A stretch of DNA of 64,000 bases from VRUE01 sp963714155 (GTDB taxonomy: Bacteria; Actinomycetota; Thermoleophilia; Solirubrobacterales; 70-9). Positions 31,677 through 40,022 of this stretch are shown here, in pieces. Below the pieces are notes generated by a model that had not been told where the DNA came from, did not search any database, and saw nothing but the letters and a program-made list of their open reading frames with translations. Where the stretch lies: positions 930,001 through 994,000 of the forward strand of contig OY970236.1 of NCBI GenBank assembly GCA_963714155.1, written 5' to 3'. Numbering within the stretch: position 1 is the first letter of the stretch; each line of letters begins with the position of its first letter. The position numbers and the translations under genes were made by a program.

Positions 31677-32522
31677 ATGCCAAACGGTTCCACCATCAAC
31701 GAGAAGCCGGCTGGGCTTCAAATCAGACTTCCGGCGAAGGCCGAGAACGTCGCGGTGGTCCGGCACGCACTTGCCGGGTTGGCTGAGCAGATCGGCATGG
31801 ACGAAGCGGGTGTCGCCGATCTGAAGACCGTGGTCACCGAGGCCTGCATGAACGTGGTGGTCCACGCCTATCCCGACGGGACCGGGCCGTTGATGGTCGA
31901 GACCGACCCCGACAGCGATGGTCTTACGGTGAAGGTGAGCGACAGCGGCGCCGGGATCAGCCCCCAGGCCAATTCTGAGCGCGCCAGTCTCAAACTCGGA
32001 CTTTCACTGATCGCCGCCCTATCGAGCAGCTTCAGCATCTCCGGCGGCCTTGATCGAGGTACCGAGGTGATGATGCGCCTGCCGCTCCGCGGCGGGGGCA
32101 CCAACGGCAGCAGCACTTCTGAGCAGGAAATATCGGTCGAGGTCACCGGCACCGAGCTGACCGTCGGCCGGGCCGAGCTGCTCGAGCCGGTGCTGGCTCG
32201 GCTGGTCGGGGCGCTTGCTGCCCGGCGCGAACTCTCCGTTGAGCGCGTCTCCGATGCGGTCCTCGTCACCGACGCAATCGCCGGGGCCGCCCCCGGGCGC
32301 TTCGCCGACGGCTGCGTTCGGCTTGGCCTTGGCGAGAGCGAGAACGGCTTGGAGCTGCGCCTCGGGCCGATGAAAAAAGGTGCCGCTGCGGAGATCCGGC
32401 ATGAGCTCGAGGTTCCCGAGCTGGGTGGCTCGCTCGAGGCGCTCGCCGATGAGCTGGAGATCGACGAATCAGGCGACGGCGACTACCTGATCGTTCGCTT
32501 CGCCGGCTTGCCAACCGCCTAG
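31677..32522 (+). CDS. HATPase anti-sigma factor / serine kinase (RsbW-like) with extra C-terminal domain
   Basis: RsbW/SpoIIAB-type proteins bind the stress sigma factor and phosphorylate its anti-anti-sigma antagonist. The 281-residue product has a GHKL ATPase domain (residues ~15-140) with the N box VVTEACMNVVVHAY, G1 box DSGAGI, G2 region LGLSLIAAL and GTEVMMRL. Uncommonly, a second ~130-residue domain follows a Ser/Gly linker. Its 'ERVSDAVLVTDAIAG' resembles a degenerate N box, so it may be a decayed second ATPase. It shares its CTAG stop with the convergent sigma gene (32519-32522). ATG 31677 follows a GGAAGA motif. Confidence 0.87.
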   Translation: MPNGSTINEKPAGLQIRLPAKAENVAVVRHALAGLAEQIGMDEAGVADLKTVVTEACMNVVVHAYPDGTGPLMVETDPDSDGLTVKVSDSGAGISPQANSERASLKLGLSLIAALSSSFSISGGLDRGTEVMMRLPLRGGGTNGSSTSEQEISVEVTGTELTVGRAELLEPVLARLVGALAARRELSVERVSDAVLVTDAIAGAAPGRFADGCVRLGLGESENGLELRLGPMKKGAAAEIRHELEVPELGGSLEALADELEIDESGDGDYLIVRFAGLPTA

Positions 32523-33343
32523 TCGCGGTCCTCTTCCAAGCCGCGTTCCTCCTCGATCCGCTTGCGGATGCGTGCTAGAGCGCGGCGAAGGATGCGGGAG
32601 ACGTGCATCTGGGAGTGGCCGATGCGCTCGGCGATCTGCGATTGGGTCATGTCCTCGACGAAGCGCAGGCGCAGCACCACCCGCTCGCGCTCCTCCAGGT
32701 AGGGCAGGGCCGCGTCGAGGGCGATTCGCCCCTCGACCAGCTCGAAGCGCTCATCCTCTTCGCCGACCCATTCCGAGGGCGGCGCCTCGTCTGAGTCCTC
32801 GGCCCCGGCGGGCCGGTCGAGCGAGAGCGGGCGGCGGTTGTGATTGGCCTCCATCACCTCGAGCACGTCGGTCTGCTCCAGCCCGAGGCGCTCGGCGATC
32901 TCACCCACTGTCGGGGAGCGTTGGAGCTTTTTGGTCAGCTCGGTGGTCGCTTTGTCGACTTCGGCCATGCGGTCGTGGAGCCCACGGGGAACCCGTACGG
33001 TCCAGACGCGGTCGCGGAAGTGGCGCTTCAGCTCGCCGAGGATCGTCGGCGAGGCGAAGGCGGTGAAGGGGATGCCGCGCTCGGGATCGAAGCGGTCGAC
33101 GGCGTTGAGCAGGCCCAGGTTGGCGACCTGGAGCAGATCGTCGAAGGACTCGCTGGCGCCGCGGTAGCGCAGCGCCAGGCGCTTGGCGAAGGCCATGTTG
33201 CGGCGCACCAGCTCTTCGCGTACGGCCGGCTCATGGTCGCGGGCGAAGCGCTCCCAGAGCTCGCGGTCCCCGGCCAACTGCTCGTTGGCCCCTAGCGGGG
33301 CGGAGCTTGCGGTGGTGTCATCGGTGTCGTGTTTAGCTGCCAT
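32519..33343 (-). CDS. Sigma-70 family stress sigma factor, SigB/SigF/SigG group
   Basis: The 274-residue protein has region 2 (RNMAFAKRLALRYRG, DLLQVANLGLLNAVDRFDPERG, FTAFASPTILGELKRHFRD), region 3 (HDRMAEVDKATTELTKKLQRSPTVGEIAERLGL) and region 4 (ERERVVLRLRFVEDMTQSQIAERIGHSQMHVSRILRRAL), with no region 1.1. This is the group of B. subtilis SigB and actinobacterial SigF. ATG 33343 is preferred over a TTG four codons upstream. It is convergent with its probable anti-sigma factor, an unusual layout since these are normally co-directional in one operon. Confidence 0.92.
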   Translation of the reverse strand: MAAKHDTDDTTASSAPLGANEQLAGDRELWERFARDHEPAVREELVRRNMAFAKRLALRYRGASESFDDLLQVANLGLLNAVDRFDPERGIPFTAFASPTILGELKRHFRDRVWTVRVPRGLHDRMAEVDKATTELTKKLQRSPTVGEIAERLGLEQTDVLEVMEANHNRRPLSLDRPAGAEDSDEAPPSEWVGEEDERFELVEGRIALDAALPYLEERERVVLRLRFVEDMTQSQIAERIGHSQMHVSRILRRALARIRKRIEEERGLEEDRD

Positions 33344-33466
33344 CAGTTTGAACAAGGGACGGTCGGCACCAATTCGCTACCTGCCGCCCTTGAGCCCCCT
33401 CCGGACCGTGCAGCTACGCGCTGGTACAACGTTACCCGACCCCCGGTTACTTCATGCCACTTGTCT

Positions 33467-33491
33467 GGTTGCCTTGCTCCCTGCCGGGTAC
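33467..33491 (+). promoter_or_regulatory. SigB/SigF-type promoter upstream of sodA
   Basis: GGTT (33467-33470), a 15-nt spacer and GGGTAC (33486-33491) fit the stress-sigma consensus, with a one-base departure in the -35 element. It is 60 nt before the sodA ATG and lies next to the sigma gene itself. Confidence 0.55.
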
Positions 33492-33550
33492 GCAAAGCGT
33501 GGCGGCGTTAGGCTCCCGCCGACTTCGAAATCGACCAAAGGAGACGCCAG

Positions 33551-34150
<600 letters not shown>

Positions 34151-34273
34151 AGGACGCTGCAAACCGGCGCATCTCGGGGTCTTCGGTCGGCCGGATCGGG
34201 TCACGCACCAAATGTGCGCTCCCCTCACCGGCCTCCCTGCATCCCCCGACCTGCTTGGTTTTCGCGCCCTTTT

Positions 34274-35920
34274 TTAGGGACTGACTGGAATTGCCGGTCG
34301 CGCCGCCTCCGGGAGGTGGCGCGACTCCTCTCCCGCCTTGGGCGGGATCAGGCTCATTGCGTGCTCAGCCTTCGCGGTGATCGTCAGGCTCGGGTTGACG
34401 CCGGGGTTGGCCGGAATCGCCGCCCCGTCGCAGACCAACAGGTTCTCGTAGCCGAAGACGCGGTTGCCGCGGTCGACCACGCCGCTCTCCGGGCCCTTGC
34501 CGACGACGGCGCCGCCGAGGATGTGGGCGGTGGAGGGGATGTTGCCGATCGACTCGGTCAGCGCGCTCTGGGCGACGCCGCCGGTGCGCTGCTCAAACCA
34601 GCGCGCCACTTTCTCGGCGGCGGGGATGTAGGTCGGGTTGGGGCGGCCGGGGTCCTGCGCGGTCTGCAGGCGCACACCCTTGCCGAAGAGCTTGCGCTTG
34701 GGCCGGAAGTGCATCGCCGCGTCGACCGTCTGCATCACCAGCAGGATCACGGTGCGCTGTGACCAGCGGTGCGGCAGCATCATTCGGGCCGTGCGCAGCG
34801 GGTGGCGCAGGATCGCGGCGAGCCACTTGATCGGCCGCGACAGCTTCGTGCCGGGGCCGGTCATCGCGGTGAAGGTCCCCGACATCGCGTCGCCGCCGGT
34901 GCCGTAGGTGACGACCTCGATGTGGGTATCGGGATCGGGGTAGATGCTCGAGGTGATCGCCACCGAGCGGCTGAAATCGCGCTCGTCGTCGGGGGCGGTG
35001 ACCGACTGGATCGACTCCGAGTTGGTCCGGACCAGGTCGCCGAGCTTGTCGGAGATGTTCGGCAGGGCGCCGCTGTAGCGGCAGTTGGCGAGCAGGTTGT
35101 TGGTCCCCAGGGCGCCGGCGGCGACGATCACCCCGCGGGCGGTCTGGGTGCGGCGGCGCTTGCGCAGCCAGGAGCCGGAGCGCTCGCTGCTCACTGCGTA
35201 GCCGTCGGAGCCGTCGGCGGCGCCGAGCGGGCGGATCTCGGTCACCTGGCGCTCGGGCTGAATCTGGACGCCGAGCTTCTCGGCGAACCAGAGGTAGTTC
35301 TTCATCAGCGTGTTCTTGGCCCCGTGGCGGCAGCCGACCATGCAGCTGCCGCAGCGCATGCAGCCCGTCCTGCTCGGCCCCTCGCCGCCGAAGAACGGGT
35401 CCTCGACCTCGACGCCGGGCTTGTCGAAGAAGACCCCGACCTTGGTGTTGGTGAAGGTCTCGCCGACGCCGATCTCCTCGCCGTATTCCTGCAGCAGCTT
35501 GTCGGCCGGGCCGATGCCTTCGTACTCGACCACGCCGAGCATCCGCTCCGCGGTGTCGTAGTGCGGCGCCAGCTCGAGCTCCCAGTTGCCCAGCTCGCTC
35601 CACTGCGGGTCCTTGAAGAAAGCAGGGCGGCCCCGGTAGAGCGTGTTGGCGTAGCCGAGGCTGCCGCCGCCGACGCCGCTGCCGGAGACGATGAAGACGT
35701 CTTTGAAGAAGGTCATCCGCATCACTCCCCGGAAGCCGAAGCGGGGGAGCCAGAAGTAGCGACGCGGGTGGCGCAGGTTCGACTCGGCGAAGTCCTCGTC
35801 GCGGAAGCGACTGCCGCACTCGAGCACGGCGACCTTGTAGCCCTTTTCGGCGAGGCGCAGGGCGGAGACGGAGCCCCCGAACCCCGAGCCCACCACCAAC
35901 CAGTCGTAGTCGTGCTTCAT
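34274..35920 (-). CDS. FAD-dependent GMC-family oxidoreductase (cholesterol-oxidase-like) with four-Cys cluster
   Basis: The 548-residue protein has the Rossmann FAD motif WLVVGSGFGGSVSALRLAEKG (about residues 7-27), the GMC substrate-domain features and the C-terminal PGVNPSLTITAKAEHA segment that covers the flavin. It also has Cys187-x2-Cys190-x2-Cys193-x3-Cys197 (CMRCGSCMVGC), a ferredoxin-like pattern that could hold an iron-sulfur cluster, known from ChoD-like GMC proteins but absent from classical cholesterol oxidases. No signal peptide. A rubredoxin gene is 15 nt upstream on the same strand, suggesting direct electron transfer. Confidence 0.87.
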   Translation of the reverse strand: MKHDYDWLVVGSGFGGSVSALRLAEKGYKVAVLECGSRFRDEDFAESNLRHPRRYFWLPRFGFRGVMRMTFFKDVFIVSGSGVGGGSLGYANTLYRGRPAFFKDPQWSELGNWELELAPHYDTAERMLGVVEYEGIGPADKLLQEYGEEIGVGETFTNTKVGVFFDKPGVEVEDPFFGGEGPSRTGCMRCGSCMVGCRHGAKNTLMKNYLWFAEKLGVQIQPERQVTEIRPLGAADGSDGYAVSSERSGSWLRKRRRTQTARGVIVAAGALGTNNLLANCRYSGALPNISDKLGDLVRTNSESIQSVTAPDDERDFSRSVAITSSIYPDPDTHIEVVTYGTGGDAMSGTFTAMTGPGTKLSRPIKWLAAILRHPLRTARMMLPHRWSQRTVILLVMQTVDAAMHFRPKRKLFGKGVRLQTAQDPGRPNPTYIPAAEKVARWFEQRTGGVAQSALTESIGNIPSTAHILGGAVVGKGPESGVVDRGNRVFGYENLLVCDGAAIPANPGVNPSLTITAKAEHAMSLIPPKAGEESRHLPEAARPAIPVSP

Positions 35921-35935
35921 CGCGCCCCCGCGGAC

Positions 35936-36127
35936 CTAGGCCTCGCCGGGCTCCAGGGGGCGGAAGTCAGAGGTGCGGGCGCCGCAGACCGGGCAGAACC
36001 AGTCTTTGGGGATGTCCTCGAACTTGGTTCCGGGCGGGATGCCGCCGTCGGGGTCGCCGATCGCAGGGTCGTAGATGAAGCCGCAGCTCTCGCAAATCCA
36101 CAGCGTCTGCTCGGTGGCCGTCGTCAT
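35936..36127 (-). CDS. Rubredoxin
   Basis: A 63-residue one-electron carrier with iron ligands Cys12, Cys15, Cys45 and Cys48 (ICESCGFIYDP and FCPVCG), and the conserved GDPDGGIPPGTKFEDIP loop between them. It is the first gene of a probable two-gene minus-strand operon with the GMC oxidoreductase, for which it may be the electron acceptor or donor. Actinobacterial rubredoxins more often pair with alkane hydroxylases; none is present here. Confidence 0.95.
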   Translation of the reverse strand: MTTATEQTLWICESCGFIYDPAIGDPDGGIPPGTKFEDIPKDWFCPVCGARTSDFRPLEPGEA

Positions 36128-36143
36128 GAGAAAAGCTTAGACC

Positions 36144-36719
36144 TCAGTCTTTGCTGAAGTTGACCGCGACCGGCTCGCGATCGGATGCGTCTTCGATCTC
36201 GAAGAACTCGCGCTTGGTGAAGTTGCCCTGGTTGGCGATGATCGAGCCCGGGAACTGTTCGATGTCGGTGTTGTAGGACTGCACGTTGGAGTTGTAGATC
36301 CGCCGTGAGGCCTGAATCTCGTCCTCGAGCTCGGAGAGGTTGCGGCTCAGCTGCTGGAAGTTCTCGGTGGCGCGCAGGGTCGGGTAGTTCTCGGCCACGA
36401 CCTTGACGTCGGCCAAGGCCTGGGTCAGTTTCTGCTCCGCTTTCGCAGTTTCCTCGACGCCCTGGGCGGCCATCGCCTCGGCCCGTGCCTGGGTCGTCTT
36501 CTCGAAGGTCTGGCTCTCGTGCTCGGCGTAGCCCTTGACCGTCTCGACCAGGTTGGGAACGAGGTCGTGACGGCGCTTCAGCTGCACGTCGATCCCGCTC
36601 CACGACTCGTCGACCCGGTTGCGCGCGGCGATGATCGAGTTGCGCTTGGCAATGAAGTAGAAGACCGCGATGACGATGATCGCGACGACCACGATGATGG
36701 CGATAGTCATTGCGCCCAT
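36144..36719 (-). CDS. LemA family protein
   Basis: LemA proteins have an N-terminal membrane anchor and a cytoplasmic or periplasmic helical bundle of unknown function. The 191-residue product begins MGAMTIAIIVVVAIIVIAVFYF-like (hydrophobic residues 3-22), then RNRVDESWSGIDVQLKRRHDLVPNLVETVKGY, the LemA signature region, and the terminal YNSNVQSYNTDIEQFPGSII block. ATG 36719 is chosen with a GGGGAG motif upstream. Divergent from the 36761 gene with about 40 nt between starts. Confidence 0.93.
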   Translation of the reverse strand: MGAMTIAIIVVVAIIVIAVFYFIAKRNSIIAARNRVDESWSGIDVQLKRRHDLVPNLVETVKGYAEHESQTFEKTTQARAEAMAAQGVEETAKAEQKLTQALADVKVVAENYPTLRATENFQQLSRNLSELEDEIQASRRIYNSNVQSYNTDIEQFPGSIIANQGNFTKREFFEIEDASDREPVAVNFSKD

Positions 36720-36760
36720 CCTAACTGGCTCCCCGGCCAACTGCATAGGATCGGCGGCGG

Positions 36761-37432
36761 ATGAGCGCTAAGCAGGACGCACAGGACTGGGCCGAGGCGG
36801 TTCGCAAGTACGGCGAACGGCAGGGGCTCAAATACGAGCCGGTGGGCGGGATCAATCCCGTCGACGGGCCCGTTGCGCTCTGCGTCGGCGGCACCAACCG
36901 ACTCACCGGCCAGCTCAGCGAGGGCTTCTGGGGAGCCTGCTGCGACGCCGACGAGAAGGAAGTCGGCGGCTTCCTCAGCAAGGCGGTGCTGCCGACGGCG
37001 CTGCTCGCCAAGGCGCATATGCCGGACCTCGCCCAGGTCGTGCCTGCCTTCAACGTCGAGTCGATCGAGGGCCATGAGGTCGTCACCCAGCGCTTCGCCC
37101 GGAAAGTCGAGTTCGAGTCGATCGATTTCAACAAGCGCTTCCTCGCCACGGTGCCCAGCGAGTACGACCCGGTCGCCCTGCGTGAGCTCTTCAGCCCTGG
37201 CTTCCTCAGCTGGACGACGACGATGACCGGCGAGATCGACTTCGGCATCAACGATCGCCAGCTCTGGTTCCTCTGGCACCTGCGCGAGCGCAGCCCCGAG
37301 GAACTTAAAACGGCGCTGGTGAACGCGGGCCAGCTGTTCAAACGGCTGCAGGGCGAGATGGAAGAGAGCGGCATCCACACTTACCGCCCGGGGCCATGGC
37401 ACGCTGGCCTCGAGGCGTTTCCGGCCTCCTAG
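36761..37432 (+). CDS. Uncharacterised protein with weak DUF3137-like features
   Basis: The 223-residue protein has no signal peptide or membrane helix. FNVESIEGHEVVTQRF and DFNKRFLATVPSEYDPVALRELFSPGFLSW recall the 'FNKRF.v...D...A..lltP.f...L' pattern of DUF3137, a family often encoded near LemA, and LemA is divergently adjacent here. The match is from memory of the motif and is weak. A TAGGAT -10-like element at 36746-36751 ends 9 nt before the ATG, so the mRNA may have almost no leader. Function unknown. Confidence 0.65.
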   Translation: MSAKQDAQDWAEAVRKYGERQGLKYEPVGGINPVDGPVALCVGGTNRLTGQLSEGFWGACCDADEKEVGGFLSKAVLPTALLAKAHMPDLAQVVPAFNVESIEGHEVVTQRFARKVEFESIDFNKRFLATVPSEYDPVALRELFSPGFLSWTTTMTGEIDFGINDRQLWFLWHLRERSPEELKTALVNAGQLFKRLQGEMEESGIHTYRPGPWHAGLEAFPAS

Positions 37433-37572
37433 TCGTCTTCGAACAAGCGTCCATTGGACATGGGTCCAGGCGCTCTCTCGCTGGGGTCGTAGGGGTCGAT
37501 GGGTAGAGCGTGAGCGCGCTTGCCGGAACCATCTCCGCACCATTTGCCGCCAGGCAGGGTGGCTTCGATGCG

Positions 37573-38079
37573 ATGCGCTGGCTGCGCGCCGGCCTCTCCC
37601 TGGCTCTAGCTCTGGCCATTCTCGCGATCGCCCTGCCGGCGGCCTTCAATGCCGGCGCACGGGGGGCCGGCGTCGATTCGGTGCAGGTCTTTTCCTCCAG
37701 CCCGGCGGTCGCCGTGAGCACCAGCGGCGGCGCCCAGCTCTCGGTTGGCGGGCTCGTCCCGGGGCAGAGCCGCATGGCGACGATTCGCCTCTCCAATGCG
37801 GGTTCCGGGGCCTCCTCGTTTGCGCTTGCGGCCGATCTGACCGATCAGGTGGCGCCCGGCGGCACGCCGCTTTCCTCGGTCCTCGACCTGCGCATCGCCT
37901 CTCCCGGCGGAGCCGTGCTCTACGAGGGTGGGCTCGCCGGCTTGCATCGCCTCCCCCTGGGCACGATCGCTGCCGGCGGGACGCGTGCCTTCGACTTCAC
38001 CGTCACCCTGCCTGGCAGCGTCGGCAACGAGGTGCAGGGCAGCACCCTCAGCGCCGGGTTCAGCTGGACCGCTGGCTAA
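37573..38079 (+). CDS. Exported TasA/camelysin-like protein 1
   Basis: The 168-residue product has a signal/anchor segment (RWLRAGLSLALALAILAIALP) followed by a beta-rich, Ser/Gly/Ala-rich domain. Its core pattern, LVPGQSRMATIRLSNAGSGASSFAL, matches the 'PG...gtivItN.GdvagtftL' strand pair shared by the proteins at 38316 and 39498, as in TasA/CalY. It ends with a GFSWTAG strand. ATG 37573 puts the hydrophobic segment at the start; a GTG at 37510 is the alternative. It lies upstream of the riboswitch, so it is transcribed separately or from a longer transcript. Confidence 0.7.
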   Translation: MRWLRAGLSLALALAILAIALPAAFNAGARGAGVDSVQVFSSSPAVAVSTSGGAQLSVGGLVPGQSRMATIRLSNAGSGASSFALAADLTDQVAPGGTPLSSVLDLRIASPGGAVLYEGGLAGLHRLPLGTIAAGGTRAFDFTVTLPGSVGNEVQGSTLSAGFSWTAG

Positions 38080-38193
38080 ATCCACGGCGGTCTTTAACCG
38101 GCTGCAAACGCGGTAGTCCACGCACCGGATAGGCGGATTTTTCCTTCTTTGCACTCAGCAAGTCGGCGCCTGCTGCCGATCTGTTCGGTGCAT

Positions 38194-38281
38194 GGAAGCG
38201 ATTCAAGGCAAACCCGCCGCGAGGCGGGGACGCAAAGCTAGAGGCCTCCTCGCAAGGGGAGGTAGCTCGGCTGCCGCTTTC
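38194..38281 (+). ncRNA. Cyclic-di-GMP class I riboswitch (GEMM)
   Basis: The conserved core is present: GGCAAACC (38207-38214), the P1b stem CCCGCC/GGCGGG capped by a GCGA tetraloop, GGGACGCAAAGC (38227-38238), a second hairpin (CCTCC/GGAGG) and GGTAGCTCGGCTGCC (38261-38275) closing the fold. P1 pairs GGAAGCG (38194-38200) with CGCTTTC (38275-38281), with one G-T pair. These match the class I c-di-GMP aptamer with its GNRA tetraloop. It is 34 nt before the ATG of a TasA-like gene. The 3' strand of P1 can instead pair with the ribosome-binding site (see findings), predicting ON control by c-di-GMP. Confidence 0.93.
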
Positions 38282-38315
38282 GGAGCCCAAAATTCGAGCC
38301 CCGAAGGAGGCACTT

Positions 38316-38888
38316 ATGTCTCGCATTTCCGTGATCCTCTCGAGTCCCCGCCATCTGCTTGGCGCGCTGTTGGTAGCGCTCCTGGCCGTTGGCGCGGTCG
38401 TTGGATCAGGCGCGAGCTTCACCTCGAAGTCCGCGAATCCGAGCAACACGTTCAGCGCTGGAAACCTCGCGCAGTCCAACTCCAAGGAAGGCGTGGCGGT
38501 TCTCACGGCAACGAAAATGGTGCCCGGAGCACCTGGAACCAACGGCACGGTGGTGATTACCAACAGCGGCGACGTTGCTGGCACGTTCACCCTCTCGAAG
38601 ACGAGTCTCACGGACACGCCGGGCGCCAATGGCGGCCTGCTTTCCGGGGTGCTCAATCTGAAAGTGGAAGACGTGACCAAAGCGGGGTCGCCGATCTCCG
38701 TGTACTCGGGCAAGGTCGGCGCTATGGGTGCGCAGTCGCTGGGCAGCTTTGCTGCCGGCGAGGCCCGCACCTACAAGTTCACGGTCGAGTTCCCCGACGG
38801 TGGGGTCCCCGCGTCTGCGACGACGGGCGACAACGCCTACAAGGGCTCTTCGATGAGCGTCGGCTACCAGTGGGATGCCGCTTCCTGA
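38316..38888 (+). CDS. Exported TasA/camelysin-like protein 2 (riboswitch-controlled)
   Basis: The 190-residue protein has a signal peptide (HLLGALLVALLAVGAVVGSG) followed at once by ASFTSKSANPSNTFSAGNL, the 'a.FtD...n.nN.fsaGtl' opening of TasA/CalY/camelysin proteins. It then has PGTNGTVVITNSGDVAGTFTL and a C-terminal SSMSVGYQWDA strand. TasA-type proteins form extracellular matrix fibres after SipW processing. The ribosome-binding site GAAGGAGG (38303-38310) is 5 nt before ATG 38316 and lies within the riboswitch expression platform. The signal peptidase gene follows after 37 nt. Confidence 0.85.
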   Translation: MSRISVILSSPRHLLGALLVALLAVGAVVGSGASFTSKSANPSNTFSAGNLAQSNSKEGVAVLTATKMVPGAPGTNGTVVITNSGDVAGTFTLSKTSLTDTPGANGGLLSGVLNLKVEDVTKAGSPISVYSGKVGAMGAQSLGSFAAGEARTYKFTVEFPDGGVPASATTGDNAYKGSSMSVGYQWDAAS

Positions 38889-38925
38889 GCGCATCCCATG
38901 GCTGGGGAGCCGGGGCGGTCACTCG

Positions 38926-39510
38926 ATGACCGCCCCGGCGATCCGCTCCCATCCCGCCTTGCGCTGGGCCGGTGCGGCGGCGACCGTGCTCTGCCTGCTG
39001 CTTGCCGCGAGCCTGCTGATTCCCGCTGCCCTGGGCTACCAGCGCTACGTGATCGTCAGCGGCTCGATGACCGGGACCTACGACCGCGGCTCGATCGTCT
39101 ACGACGAGGAAGTGCCGGTCGATCAGCTCGAGGTCGGCGACTCGATCACCTACGCGCCGCCGCCCGGCTCTTCCCCGGAGGAGCTGGTCACCCACCGCAT
39201 CGCCTGGATCGGCCAGAACAAGGGCGGCAAAGAGATCTTCCGCACCAAGGGCGACGCCAACGAGAGCGCCGATCCCTGGACCTTCAGCCTCGACAAGTCC
39301 GAGCAGGCCAAGGTCGCCTTCTCGATTCCCTATGTCGGCTACCTGCTGGCTGGGCTCTCGATCCCGATCGTGCGCATGCTGGCGATCGGGATTCCGGCCA
39401 TCGTCGTGGCCTTCCTGATTCTCGGCGGGATCTGGCGCGACGCCGGCGAGGAGGCGCGGCGCCGGCGCGAAGAAGCCAATCCGATTCAGACCCCGCAATG
39501 GACCGAGTAA
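38926..39510 (+). CDS. Signal peptidase I, SipW/ER type (Ser-His)
   Basis: The 194-residue membrane protein has an N-terminal helix (about residues 16-37), the nucleophile in VSGSM (Ser47), and THRI (His90) where bacterial-type peptidases have Lys. This marks the archaeal/ER-like S26B group to which B. subtilis SipW belongs. A second hydrophobic region (GYLLAGLSIPIVRMLAIGIP...) lies near the C-terminus, followed by an Arg/Glu-rich tail. It is flanked by TasA-like genes whose signal peptides it would cut. The 3' end overlaps the next gene by 13 nt. Confidence 0.9.
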   Translation: MTAPAIRSHPALRWAGAAATVLCLLLAASLLIPAALGYQRYVIVSGSMTGTYDRGSIVYDEEVPVDQLEVGDSITYAPPPGSSPEELVTHRIAWIGQNKGGKEIFRTKGDANESADPWTFSLDKSEQAKVAFSIPYVGYLLAGLSIPIVRMLAIGIPAIVVAFLILGGIWRDAGEEARRRREEANPIQTPQWTE

Positions 39511-40022
39511 GGCTGATCACCGGCTCGCATCGCTGGCTGCTCTTGGCCGCCCTGGCGCTGCTTGCCCTGGCGCTCGGCTCGGCGATGTTCAGCGGCGCCA
39601 GCTTCAGCTCGAAGAGCGCCAACAAAGCCTCGCTTGCCGCCGGCAGCGTGGGGCTGAGCTCGTCGAAGCCGAACCAGGCGATCGTCAGCGCCACCGGCAT
39701 GGAGCCGGGTGCTTCCCGGGAAGGCACGATCGTGATCGGCAACGAAGGCGATGTCGCCGGCACGGTGACGCTGAAGGCGAGCGGGCTGACGGGAACGGCA
39801 TTGGCCGCGGTGATCGACCTCAAAGTCGATGACGTCACCAGCGGCACGACGCAGAAGTGGAGCGGCAAGCTCGGTTCCTTCTCCAGCGTCGCCCTGGGCA
39901 GCTTCGCCGCGAGCACGTCGCGCACTTACCGGTTCACGCTGAGCTGGCCGTCGGCCTCCGACACGACATCGCTACAGGGGACGTCGACGTCGCTGACCTT
40001 CGAATGGAGCGGCAGCTCGTGA
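39498..40022 (+). CDS. Exported TasA/camelysin-like protein 3
   Basis: The 174-residue product has a signal peptide (RWLLLAALALLALALGSAMF) and then SGASFSSKSANKASLAAGSV, closely parallel to the protein at 38316. It continues with GMEPGASREGTIVIGNEGDVAGTVTL and ends in LTFEWSGSS. The two are clear paralogues (same order of motifs, similar length). It starts inside the signal peptidase gene and its stop overlaps the next start (GTGA), so all three are tightly coupled. Probably a second fibre subunit or an anchor/cap protein. Confidence 0.83.
   Translation: MDRVRLITGSHRWLLLAALALLALALGSAMFSGASFSSKSANKASLAAGSVGLSSSKPNQAIVSATGMEPGASREGTIVIGNEGDVAGTVTLKASGLTGTALAAVIDLKVDDVTSGTTQKWSGKLGSFSSVALGSFAASTSRTYRFTLSWPSASDTTSLQGTSTSLTFEWSGSS

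Noticed and set aside
33431..33437. GGGTAAC on the minus strand as an autoregulatory promoter of the sigma gene
   Set aside because: No GTTT-like -35 element lies 14-17 nt upstream of it.
34769..36157. 462-codon plus-strand open frame
   Set aside because: Antisense shadow of the GMC oxidoreductase and rubredoxin genes in high-GC DNA; no family features.
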